Program-made: the position numbers and the translations under genes
The notes under the pieces: model-generated
The model's input: only the letters and a program-made list of their open reading frames with translations
Told to the model about the DNA's origin: nothing
The model's database searches: none
Origin: Congeria kusceri
Lineage: Eukaryota > Mollusca > Bivalvia > Myida > Dreissenidae
Direction: 5' to 3'
Assembly (NCBI GenBank): GCA_027627225.1
Contig: CM051029.1
Coordinates: 77,194,578 to 77,258,577, forward strand
Length of the DNA: 64,000 bases
Shown here: piece by piece, positions 22,948 to 33,319 of the stretch
Layout: the number at the start of each line of letters is the position of its first letter
Numbering within the stretch: position 1 is the stretch's first letter

Positions 22948-23550
22948 CTGTAAGTTTTCAAATTAGAATCGTGCACCAGAAAAATGAAAGAACTGTTCTG
23001 GATTGATTTTTTTATTAAAACAAATTAACTCTTAACAGTGAACGGGGTGAACATGTCGAACTCAACAAGTTATAAACAATTAGAAATTGCATGTACAGCC
23101 TGTGAATGACACAGATCGGGAGGCGTTCGCGAGCTTGCTTGTAGTGTCCGTTAGAGCACTACTTTTCTCCACTGATACTGATTCCTGTTTAATTATCTTG
23201 TCACATTTCACTTTGGCATTAGAATCTAGAGCAGCCGATATTCCTTGAGAACTGTCTCTCCCGCCTGCTTGTACTTCCGAACGCTGGCCGTAGAGCGTTG
23301 GCTGGTGCGCGCCATGATATCTGCTGGTCCACTCCTTTATTGTAGAGTTACATGGCGCACGTACGCTTTCCGCTATGATACGTGAACCTGTCCTTAAGAC
23401 CGCCCAGGGCAGCAATGTCTTTCATTAAGTTACCAAGGGTATTGACTCCCGCAGGATTCTTGCCGCACCTAAGCCCATCACAAGCAAGTGGCCTGCGATA
23501 GAACGGTCCAGAATTTCCAAGCGCATCCAAATAACTCATCGACCTGGGGC

Positions 23551-23664
23551 CTGAAAATAGAACAACATAAAAAACTCAGTATAAGCCTGAGGCTTTCGTT
23601 GCAATCGAATTAAAATAAATACCGTAGGTTTAATAAAAAAAATATAAAGAAATAATTTGCTTAC
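23551..23664 (-). other. GT-AG intron inside the recombinase pseudogene
   Basis: On the minus strand the donor GTAAGC (23664-23659) follows CACTACTGCACAGAAT. The acceptor TATTTTCAG (ending 23551) precedes GCCCCAGG. Joining the exons keeps one frame from KDIKHY into MSYLD, with a phase-1 junction. The intron is 114 bp. Confidence 0.7.
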
Positions 23665-24791
23665 ATTCTGTGCAGTAGTGTTTTATATCTTTTCGTTGCA
23701 GATGTCGGTTCCCGAGTCCTCCTTTGAATGTCTTGTAAAGTTGTTATCCCTTCCGAGGAATCTAACGTACTTCCCGATCACATGTTCCCCAAATTCAATT
23801 GTTCGCAGACCTGGTTGCGGTGCTCGTCGTGTCTGCGTAGACCGAAGAGAGTGCACACGTAAAATAATACTATGTATTGCAGCCTAATAGCATCGCCTTT
23901 TCCAAAAACGCCCAAATTCCACAATTTCTCTTCAGCGTCTTCAGGAATCGTATCTGCTTGTTTCACATCTGCACCAACTCCCTTTTCTAATTAATCCTTA
24001 ATTTGACTGTAAATTGTCTTTCTTAACGGACAAAAGTCAGGATCCTTTTCATCGAGGAAATTTTTGTCGTACACATTTCTATCCCGAAGGTAATGCAAAA
24101 GTCCACACAGAATCAAAGTGTATTGCTTGTGTAGTAATCTCCTGTTTGATTTCGCACTTCCAAGACAAACCTCTGCAGCCAGTGGTTCATCTCTTCTTTT
24201 CTCATAGAAGCTAGGTCGGTAATATCACCTCCCCGTTTTTTCCTCCATTCGTCGAAGACAGGTCTTGCCCATCGCGTGCTTTTCTGGTGTTTTTGTTAAT
24301 TTTTGAAGCATTGAGGTTATCAATGTCTTAATCGGTCACCGGCTGTGCAAATCTGGTTGCAGTACTCCAAGGCGGTTTCTGATGGAGGACCGTTGCGGCA
24401 AACCGGCTTCAATGGTATTTCCGGTTGCTCCACCACCACTTCCGGTTGCTTCAACACCGCTTGCGGTTGCTCGCGAGTCACCCTCGGTCTCTTCTGTCTT
24501 TATTAAGTTCAAAACCCCAATACCACTTCCGGTTGCTCCAAGACCACTTCCAGTTGTCCAAGACAACTTCCGGTCGCCCCCGAGTCATCCTTGGCCTCTT
24601 CTGTCTTTATTAAGTCCAAAACCCCAAGATCAAAAGACACGTTTGCATCATAATCATACTGTCCATTAGGATTTTCTATTTCATCCACAGCTTGTGAAAG
24701 AATGAGATTTTCATGCGAATTTTCTAAACATGTCATTTCGAGATAGTCAAACTCCATGATATCAGCAATCTGACTCAAAATTAAATCATCT

Positions 24792-24988
24792 TAAGTTTAA
24801 ACCTATTTATTTTAGCTCGATTGCATCGAAAGCCGAAGGCTTATAGAGACACTCTCGAGTCCGTTTCCTGGGTAGAACCAGTACTTGGTGTCTTTGGGGG
24901 AGATCTTGAGAACGCTCCCAGTAAGGTTCGAACCCGGGACCTCCCGATCGCTAGGCGGACACCATATCCACTACGCCACCGCGACCTT
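24792..24988 (-). mobile_element. tRNA-derived SINE, family 2, copy 2, with 13-bp TSD
   Basis: On the minus strand, GGTCGCGGTGGCGTAGTGG is followed by the A box (GTGGATATGGTGTCC), the B box (GGGTTCGAACC), the body CACCAAGTACTGGTTC and a tail running into AAATAGG. AATTAAATCATCT lies on both sides (24779-24791 and 24989-25001) as an exact target-site duplication. This is the best-preserved copy and fixes the family's boundaries. Confidence 0.92.
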
Positions 24989-25082
24989 AATTAAATCATC
25001 TGAATCTAAGGCATCCATAATGATGTGTTTATCCCTTGAAATCCTAACTATAATGACTGCACTGAGTGGACACCTGGCGACA

Positions 25083-25184
25083 GCGCTTAAATTTAGAAAC
25101 GACACTCATGATTCCAGGCATGCCAGACATCACGTGACCTAATGACATCGCTAAATTTGGAAACGAAACACATGTTAGACATCA
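25083..25184. repeat. Short direct repeat upstream of the recombinase pseudogene
   Basis: CGCTTAAATTTAGAAACGAC...AGACATCACG at 25083-25134 recurs as CGCTAAATTTGGAAACGAA...AGACATCAC at 25147-25184. It lies just upstream of the pseudogene's start and might be old promoter or transposon-end sequence. Confidence 0.55.
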
Positions 25185-25264
25185 CTCGCCGTCTAGGAAA
25201 CACCCATGGGATCGGCAGCGTGGAAAGTTGCGATTTGATAGGTTAATATGGTATAGAACACTTG

Positions 25265-25352
25265 TAGCACCCTTTGACCTCAATATGTTAATTATTTAAT
25301 ATCGCGCTGCGGGCTCGTTAAATAACTAACATATTTCGGTCAAAGAGTGCTA
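25265..25352. repeat. Foldback hairpin with 35-bp arms
   Basis: TAGCACCCTTTGACCTCAAT (from 25265) through TTAATTATTTAA pairs with TTAAATAACTAACAT through GAGTGCTA (25318-25352) with a few mismatches and an 18-base loop. Confidence 0.75.
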
Positions 25353-26190
25353 GCATGGTTGTGCCGCATTCTTGTAGCACATTGCTGTATGGTTATTTAA
25401 CTTAATTTACGTGATTGTGACGCATTGTTATTTTGTTTCATTTGCGTAGCGGTGTCTTGACGCGTGGATGAATACGTTAATGTGACACGTTGACAGAAGG
25501 ACAGACAAACTAGTTTATTTACGTCTCACTTTTGTACACAAAACAAATAGTAACACAGTATACAATCGTGATATATATGTACAAAACCCCTCAGAACAGA
25601 GTTTGAGAGACGAACATTCTAAAATACCTAAAATACACGAACGCTATTTAAATCTTAAACAGATGCTTGAAAAATACAAAAAAGGCAACGTACGATATTT
25701 GATACAAACGTTACTTATCTTCATACAATCATAAAAGACGTATACAATATGTACAAGAAATACAATAAATAATGTTAAGAACATAAAATATCGCTTCCTA
25801 TAAGTATACATGCATATACTGTAAGAGTAGTAATTTGCTATGAACAAAATTCAATGAAATTATATATACAGATGGTTTTGTTGCTTAAATCAAATGTCAT
25901 GACAGGCTCTGACACTGGATTTAATTATGCGATCATATGACAGCAAAAAGTTCATGTTTTCTGTTGGATTTTAAGAAGTTGAAACCAGGGTTTATCAATA
26001 ATGCCTTTTCTACTAAAACAGTTCCAATATTTGTATATAACGGACAGATTAAGAATGCACAGTGTTCATTTTCTACACAGTTCGTACAAATAAAACAGTA
26101 TCGTTCGTTTGCCGAAACTTCGCCAGGGCGCTTCGTTGCGCTCGACTGATCACTCGGCACTTGACTTAAGGTTCTACAGAACATTCTGTG
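25353..26190. other. No confident feature; possible LINE 3' region
   Basis: AT-rich with no recognisable coding. It lies downstream of the minus-strand LINE fragment, so part of it may be that element's 3' untranslated region. This is positional inference only. Confidence 0.35.
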
Positions 26191-26615
26191 TTAAAGTGTT
26201 CTAAAGTTTTTATAGTTCCACACCATTGTGTCGTAGAGCCTAGACATTGTGTCGTAGAGCCTAGAAAAGACTTGATATTCCATTTCGCCTAGCCTTTGAA
26301 ACTTGGAAATCAGTAACCCTAGCGCCCTGGACGCTGTCTGTGTTACGTACTTGGCGGTTACCGAATAGTCCAATGTGTCAGTAATAACGAGGCCCAGATA
26401 TTGATATTGACAGACTCGTTCTATAATGTCATCGTTGTACTTAAACATAAAATTGCTCGGTGCCATATTTGCTGTCCTGAAATGTAACATCAACATCAAT
26501 ACCAATGCTGCTGTTATTTAAAAGTTCACTTAAATCGTTTATGTACAGATTAAACAATGTCGTGGACAATAAATACCCCTGTTTACAGCCGATGTTCACG
26601 GCAAACTAGTCCATT
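26191..26615 (-). pseudogene. LINE reverse transcriptase fragment
   Basis: The minus strand encodes, in one frame, VNIGCKQG, LSTTLFNLYINDL (an RT core block). After an internal deletion and frame change it encodes LHFRTANMAPSNFMFK, YQYLGLVITDTLDY and SRALGLLISKFQ, a block that typically follows the catalytic region in non-LTR retrotransposon ORF2. The catalytic (Y/F)xDD segment that belongs between them is missing. A 7-codon segment (SRLYDTM) is duplicated in tandem near 26225-26270. The fragment is short (about 140 codons against about 1000) and cannot be functional. Confidence 0.8.
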
Positions 26616-26629
26616 AAATAGTTATTTAT

Positions 26630-28195
26630 TTTGATGTGGCGCGTGATTGTGTTACGCGTATGTGACACGTGGTTGTGTTGCGTGGATGTGACACGAGGTT
26701 GTGTAACGTGGATGTAACGCGTTGTTGTATTGCATGTATGTGAAGCGTTGTTGTATTGCGTGCATGCGGACGAGTGGTTTTTTTGCGAGTATGTTTCTTG
26801 TATGTCTCACCTGGTTGTGTAACGTAGATTGGACGCATGTTTGTTTGTTTCGTAGATGTAACGCATAGATGTGATGCATGCATGTGCCAAATGGTTGAGT
26901 TGCGTAGATGTGACGCGTGGTTGAGTTGCGTAGATGTGACGCGTGGTTGTGTTGCTTGGCTGTGACACGTGGTTGTGTTGTGTGTACGTGACGCGTAGTT
27001 GTGTTGCTTGTCTGTGAAACGTGGTTGTGTTGTTTGGCAGTGAAGCGTGGTTGTGTTGCGTGTACGTGACACGTGGTTGTGTTGCTTGGCTCTGGCACGT
27101 GGTTGTGTTGCTTGGCTGTGATGCGTGGTTATGTTGCTTGACTGTGTTGCGTAAATGTGATGCGTAAATGTAATGCTTGGCTGTGTTGCGATGATGTGAT
27201 GCGTGGTTGTGTTGCGTAGATGTGACGCGTGGTTGTGTTGCGTAGATGTGACGCGTGGTTGTGTTGCGTAGATGTGACGCGTGGTTGTGTTGCGTAGATG
27301 TGACGCGTGGTTGTGTTGAGTAGATGTGACGCGTGGTTGTGTTGCGTAGATGTGACGCGTGGTTGTGTTGCGTAGATGTGACGCGTGGTTGTGTTGCGTA
27401 GATCTGACGCGTCGTTGTGTTGCCTGGATGTGACGCGTCTTTGTGTTGCGTAGTTGTTACGCTTCGTTGTGTTGCCTGGATGTGACGCGTCGTTGTGTTG
27501 CGTTGCGTGCATGTGACGTGTCGTTGAGTTGCCTGGATGTGACGTGTTGTTGTGTTGCGTGCATGTGACGTGTCCTTGTGTTGCGTGTATGTGACGTGTC
27601 GTTGTGTTGCGTGCATTTGACGTTTCGCTGTGTTGCCTGGATGTGACGTGTCGTTGTGTTGCGTGAATGTGACGTGTAGTTGTGTTGCGTGCATGTTACT
27701 CGTCGTTGTGTTGCCTGAATGTGACGTGTAGTTGTGTTGCCTGGATGCGACGTGTCGTTGTGTTGCCTGGATGTGACGCGTCGTTGTGTTGCCTGGATGT
27801 GACGGATGTGACGCGTCGTTGTGTTGCCTGGATGTGACGTGTCGTTGTGTTGCCTGGATGTGACGGATGTGACGCGTCGTTGTGTTGCCTGGATGTGACA
27901 TGTCGTTGTATTGCCTGGATGTGACGCGTGGTTGTGTTGCCTAGATGTGACGCGTCGTTGTGTTGCCTGGATGTGACGTGTTGTTGTGTTGCCTGGACGT
28001 GAGGCGTCGTTGTGTTGCCTGGATGTGACACGTCGTTGTGTTGCCTGGATGTGACGCGTCATTGTGTTGCGTGGATGTGACGTGTTGTTGTGTTGCCTGG
28101 ATGTGACACGTCGTTATGTTGCCTGGATGTGACGCGTCATTGTGTTGCCTGGATGTGACGTGTTGTTGTAATACGTGGATGCGTTTCGTGGTTGC
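26630..28195. repeat. 26-bp minisatellite array 3 (~60 copies)
   Basis: Unit GTTGTGTTGCCTGGATGTG plus ACGCGTC, with sub-blocks using GCGTAGATG, GCGTGCATG and GCTTGGCTG. The minus strand lacks stop codons within the unit, producing frames of up to 364 codons (His/Thr/Gln-rich). These are repeat translations, not proteins. Related unit for unit to arrays 1, 2 and 4. Confidence 0.93.
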
Positions 28196-28926
28196 GTTAT
28201 GTGATTGTAATGCGATTTTTTCCGGTATATTAATATAGAGGATTTACCATGCACATGTTTCTAAGCATAGTGTTTTAAAGACAAATTCATTTTAATTTTA
28301 ACATATCTTCAATTTAAGTTGGAATAACTTAAGAATATTCACAAATATGTGCCGTGGAATCTTTATTGCATTTAAGACAAAATAAAAAGAAATCAAGATA
28401 TAGCGCCTTTAAAGTTTGTAATAGGGGATTACACACTACTGGTATATTGTTCCAAATCTCCGTATGGGAATGCACGAGTTTCCTCAGGTTATCTATCGTT
28501 AAAGTAATGGGACAATAGTTTCGATTACGTACAAACACACAAATATTGGTAAGAATTAAAGTGTTTTGGACCGTGTATATATAGGTGTTGGATAATTCTG
28601 ACAGTAAAATGTGGACATTTCGTATATCTGGAATTTTAACGTATAGTGGAATTTAATTGTATAGATTTGTGCAATACATGCTCAAAATGCGAATGACTGT
28701 TTGAACTTATGGCGATATGTGAATATTTCCTTATTATTTCCATCATTATTTATCAACATTCTGTGGCTGGCGGAAATAAACTGCTATCAAGAAGGCGGAC
28801 TGTGCAACTCGGCGGCGCTGTTTTCGGGAAGTTGAAGTGAGCGAAGATAAGTTACGATTTTGTTGTATATTTCCACTTGCGCGCAGTAAACAGTATAAAA
28901 CAGTGAATAAAAAAACTTATTAGTTA
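28196..28926. other. No recognisable feature
   Basis: AT-rich sequence with no supported gene or repeat. Confidence 0.5.
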
Positions 28927-29212
28927 TTTTAACATGATACTCGCTAATTTTGCTGTAGACAAATAAAAAAATTATCGTTGTTAAACTACCAAATAAACAA
29001 CGCAAAAAGTAATCCTGATTCTGAACGGAGCATATGATATATTATAGTAAAATGTATTTCTAATTACAATTGCATTTTTGTTGTTTATCTGTGTATAACA
29101 AATCTTTGTCGTTCTTGTGATAACGCATTCGTGGTTAAATTCAAACGCATCAAAACTCCAAATCGTTGTTTATTGACCGATAAACAACGATAAATCGAAA
29201 ATTATTTCTAAT
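28927..29212 (+). mobile_element. Two-module foldback element, copy 10
   Basis: TTTTAACATGATACTCGC through CGAAAATTATTTC. The inter-module region and 5' arm are shortened. The 3' arm TTGTTTATTGACCGATAAAC is intact. Confidence 0.72.
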
Positions 29213-29937
29213 GTAAATATAGTTCACAAATGTGTAGTTTAATGGCGTTACAGTGTATTTACGCAAAATGTATTTGCAAAGATTTAAAAAGAGATACATA
29301 ACACATTTATAAATAGTTAAGTTTTGACCGAAATAATTAAATTTGTCGTAAATAAAATGTTAATTTTCGGAGAGAAATATGACGCATTTTATGTACATTT
29401 ATTTTTATCTTATGCCTTCCCCGAAACGCAAGAAGACATTTGAAAAAAGTTGTCAACCGTTCTTCATATACTTTCTGAATTTGGCTGTGTGTTTCTAATT
29501 CACCATTTGCAGTATGATGTTGTCCGTAATATATAGGCATATATATTTAAAGTTCAATTGACAAATATAGACTTCTAAGTACGTATAAGTATGTATTGCG
29601 TCAATTGTCTGTCAACTTGTCTGTACAATGGGATATACCGTTTTGCACATTGTTTTTATCTTAAAGTAGTCAATGTTGACGACTTAGAATCAATATGTCA
29701 TATTTGCACTTGTATACATTTGATATATACATGTATCTGCTGAATTCGTTATTTGATTGAAGTCGAAATATACGCGATTTTCAAGAAATACTACCTATAT
29801 TTGATTGTACTCGTATGTAAGTAAATTTGACGTTTCCTCAAGCCTGTGGACATTATTGCAACTTTCGCCCTGCCTCCTCACGCGAAGAGAGTTTCACTAT
29901 GTAGAGAAACACACGAAAACTAATAAATGCTACCAAA
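29213..29937. other. No recognisable feature
   Basis: AT-rich; nothing supported. Confidence 0.5.
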
Positions 29938-30720
29938 TTGGAATTATGTCCCATTAACTGTGCCAATATCACACAGACACTGTTGTCCCGAATAACTCTT
30001 GCAACAGTCGCAGAAATACAATTATTGCTATTTTAATTTTCAGTTTTTTCAATTCTTCTTCGAATTCTGGAAACACCGCCGTGAGAGGCAACCACCGCGC
30101 AGATATTAGACTGGTTCCGAGCATAGCTCTAATCAAATCCCTGCCGTCATAGCAAACCACGTGATGATGATCGATTAAAATGTAATACTTATTATTAATG
30201 TTTTAAAATAGTTATTTTCGTGTGTTTTTTTCATTATTGACTGTAAACGACATACTCAAAGTCCAATCATGTAGAACATAGCACTGAGTTGCATTAAATG
30301 AGTAAAAGTTACAAACCCGAAATCCTTCCAGATGAGGAAGGATTTTACTTGTGACGGCAGTGGTTGCTGATAAACGCAAGGGGATGTAGCTGCTGCGAGG
30401 AGTTTGTGTGTGAGGGTGTTCCGTGGTTGCAGACAATTGATTTCCGGTTTTTGCAAGTTGTTCTGGAGTCGCATTGATCGATCACGCCTTCCCAACTCAA
30501 CCCAGACATGAACTGGAATTATGTCCCTTTAACTTTTCCGGACACTGTCGTCATTAAGAAAACTTGCAACATTCACAAAAAATGCAAAATTGTATTCTGG
30601 ATACACCGCTGCGTGAGTGTGTTCCGTGCTTTCAGACAGTCCGATTCCGGTTCTTGCCAGTTGTTTTCTTGTCGCATTGATTGACCACGCCTTCCCAACT
30701 CAACACAGACATGCTTGATT
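29938..30720. repeat. Diverged direct duplication
   Basis: GGAATTATGTCCCATTAACT (29939) recurs as GGAATTATGTCCCTTTAACT (30511). GTGTTCCGTGGTTGCAGAC (30417) recurs as GTGTTCCGTGCTTTCAGAC (30618). Both of the latter lead to CACGCCTTCCCAACTCAAC (30484 and 30688). A segmental or tandem duplication with indels is likely. Confidence 0.65.
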
Positions 30721-31054
30721 GTATTTAATGTTTGGATTTCCCGCCCAGACCATCGTACACACGACATCCGGGAAACCGTTCACCTGTACACCGGTACACG
30801 CGCGCTCTGTGGTCATTTTCGGTTACAGTAAGTTTGGATGTCCTCGGCGAAGACAACGCTAGTGAAGGTCGAGAATGTCGTCGTGTCCAGAACCACCGCA
30901 ATGCACGGTGTCTCGACGTAAATGTTACTCCGAATTTCGGACGTCTACGTCACAGGTGTCTGCAGCCTTCTGTCGTTGAAACGCCCGTGCTTTTTGAAAT
31001 GATGGACAGATATATGAAAGCTGTATGCGTCATGCAATTGATTGTTTTTAAGTA

Positions 31055-31385
31055 TTCTAACATGATACTCGCTAATTTTTCTATATATAAAGAACAAAAT
31101 TATCGTTGTTATACTTCCCAATAAACAACGCAAAAAGTAGTCCAGATTCTAAGCGGTGCATAGTAAAAAGTAGTTCAAATTATAACTGCAATAATATAAA
31201 TAATAATCTAAATATTTTCGCATTATCGTTGTTTATCGGTCAATAAACAACTCTTTGTCGTTCTGATGCGTGGCTATTAAATAACTTGGACGAACGCACT
31301 CCAGGATTAATTCCTACGCATCAGAACTCCAAATCGTTCTTTATTGGCCGATAAACATCGATAAATGTAAAATTATTTCTTAAAT
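31055..31385 (+). mobile_element. Two-module foldback element, copy 11
   Basis: Near-consensus copy: TTCTAACATGATACTCGC, module 1 palindrome, ATCGTTGTTTATCGGTCAAT arm, TTCTGATGCGTGGC and ACGCATCAGAACTCC at the loop, and the 3' arm ending AAAATTATTTCTTAA. Confidence 0.78.
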
Positions 31386-31842
31386 AAAATGGTTCGTTAT
31401 GGTTTGTCATTAACACTCGGTATCAAGTCTATCTAGATTAGTAAGCGCTTCATGTATAAATGTAGAGATAGTCCATTGACAAGCAATATTAACTTTCATT
31501 GTAGAATTAGAGTATCGTCTATCAATTGAATCACGCAAGGCTACGCATCGCAACACACACGCACGGGTCCATTACAAATTCATAAATTTAATTGATTTTT
31601 TTGTATCGATTCTTCACTACTTGTAGATTTATATTGATGCATACATGCATTAATATTGTACCATATTGCATATTATCTTTTCCTGTCTTGTGTTAAGATC
31701 TATAGTATTGGATTATTATCTTGTATTATTTCATCGCGTTATCATGTGTGTACTTATTGCACGTGAAAGAGTACTAGCTACATGATCTAAGATACGTGGT
31801 TTCGTATCGGACTGTCCGAGGGAGAGGAGTTTGTTGCCCAGG
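31386..31842. other. No recognisable feature
   Basis: AT-rich; nothing supported. Confidence 0.5.
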
Positions 31843-32105
31843 ACCCGTATTCACCGATTTATTCTTAGACGTCAGAATAAAGAACCGACTTTAAATCAAG
31901 AAAACATACTCCCGCCTTTGCAAATCTTCTTGGTACCAATGTTGCTTATATCTTTAACAACTCGCTCTAAATAAAGAAAGTTGTAATTAGATTGCATGAA
32001 TACCGAGTCAGATTGAAATGTATGCATGCTCTTAGAACATAACGGTTCAAGAATATTCTTTAATATTAGTCTTAAGTCTAATAATAGGTCGGTGAATAGG
32101 GGCCC
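31843..32105. mobile_element. MITE, CCGTATTCACCGA termini
   Basis: GGACCCGTATTCACCGA with TTCTTAGACGTCAGAAT at the left is mirrored by AGTCTAATAATAGGTCGGTG and AATAGGGGCCC at the right. A GTCTAAG-type subterminal motif is shared with 33052-33319. The exact target duplication is ambiguous (CCAG-like on both sides). Confidence 0.7.
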
Positions 32106-32602
32106 AGTTGGTTTGATGTGTTCAATTATTCTTTAGACATTGGAAAGCGTTGCTTACGACGTTCTTTGTGATATAGTGTCTGCATTTTGAAGCTTATTTG
32201 AAGAGAGATTCTGGTTCTACTTGTGCAATTAAATTATGTCCGTATGTGAAGTCCTACTAACAGGACGAACGTGTATTCTATGTTATGTGAAAGTCGTGTA
32301 CAGTTTGCACGATTCGTGAAAAATAATAATATAGAAGCTGTATTATAAGAAATGCTCCTTTGTCATTTAATTTTTTAGTTTGTCGTTTCACAAAATTTCC
32401 GTACCAAGGAATACATGTATACGTGATTATATGCACGATTGTTGAATCATTGTGTATAAATGTGTCAAAATTTGACGATCGAGTTGCCGTGTATTTCATG
32501 TTGGATTCATTAAGATAGAAATCGGAGGTATTGCTATATTGATTCAAATCTAAATAGATTAGTTTGACGATACATCAGGGCTATAATTCTCAAATATCTG
32601 GT
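32106..32602. other. No recognisable feature
   Basis: AT-rich; nothing supported. Confidence 0.5.
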
Positions 32603-32761
32603 CTTTATTTCGTATTAGCGGGGTAATTTACACTTTCGAGTCCATTCCCGGGGTAGTACTTGATGTCTTGAGAAAGATAATTCAAACGTTCCCCCAATCC
32701 GGATCGAACTCATACCCTCACGATCGAAAGGCGGACACCATATCCATCCCGCCACTGCGAC
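32603..32761 (-). mobile_element. tRNA-derived SINE, family 2, copy 3
   Basis: The minus-strand A box region (ATGGTGTCCGCC) and B box (GAGTTCGATCCG) are followed by the GACATCAAGTACTACCCC body. Diverged relative to the 24792 copy and 3' shortened. Confidence 0.72.
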
Positions 32762-33051
32762 ATTTTTAATTTGGCATATTTAGCACTGCTCATGAGTATA
32801 CAGTTTCTATGTTTCAAAAACGCTAAACTAAGAATTATGTTCTTTTAACAGAGTCTCTAAAACTATTATTTGACGTTTTTCAGTTTCAATATATTCAGGG
32901 CAACAGCATTTGTACACATTCTTCGTGTACGTGGGCGCTGTATTCTGTTGATTATACTTGTAATGATCACCACAGATTACGTCAATTGAGAGACCAGTTA
33001 CTTTAGCAGTAGATAATGCAACCAATAACAGTACTTCATTTTATTAGTACA

Positions 33052-33319
33052 GGGCTCGTATTCACCAACCGACTCTTAGACTTAAGAATAAAGGATATTC
33101 TTAAAATTGTTCTGTTCTAAAAAGGCTGTTACGTTGAATATTTCTTGATATTCACCGATGCTAATTTTACCAGTCCTTATTTATAACGATTTATTAATGA
33201 CATAAGCAACATTGGAACATTGGTATCTGGTACATTTCCAAACGCACACGTATTATTTCTAGAGTCTAAGTCTATCCTTAATTCAGAAGTCTAAGAGTGG
33301 GTTGGTGAATACTGGCCCA
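33052..33319. mobile_element. MITE, GTATTCACCAACC termini
   Basis: GGGCTCGTATTCACCAACCG and ACTCTTAGACTTAAG at the left are mirrored by AAGTCTAAGAGTGGGTTGG and TGAATACTGGCCC at the right. Same superfamily as 31843-32105. Confidence 0.72.

Larger units (their letters stand above)
23226..25014 (-). pseudogene. Tyrosine-recombinase-domain gene (Crypton/DUF3504-related), SINE-disrupted
   Basis: The minus strand preserves, in order: a start ATG at 25014 with an acidic N-terminus (MDALDSDD, then LSQIADIMEF after the SINE); a Gly/Ser-rich segment with two copies of LIKTEE; a conserved N-terminal block (FDEWRKKRGG, EEMNHWLQRFVLEVRN); box I with an Arg (LFGLRRHDEHR); a GT-AG intron; then FYRRPLACDG, NPAGVNTLG, box II FTYHSGKRT and the catalytic-Tyr-like VRKYKQ before a stop near 23226. 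From family knowledge, this order matches the phage-integrase-like domain of Crypton-derived (KIAA1958/ZMYM-type, DUF3504) proteins. Breaks: a SINE at about codon 10, in-frame stops near 24325, 24100 and 23345, several frameshifts, and GHR-type residues changed to SQR. It could be a host-family pseudogene or a dead Crypton copy. Confidence 0.75.

Noticed and set aside
26807..28062. Long minus-strand frames of 364 and 201 codons rich in His, Thr and Gln
   Set aside because: They coincide exactly with the 26-bp minisatellite. The peptide is periodic every 26 residues and overlaps other open frames of the same kind.
30732..31124. 130-codon plus-strand frame
   Set aside because: It has no recognised domain and runs into a foldback element at 31055, so its C-terminus is transposon sequence.
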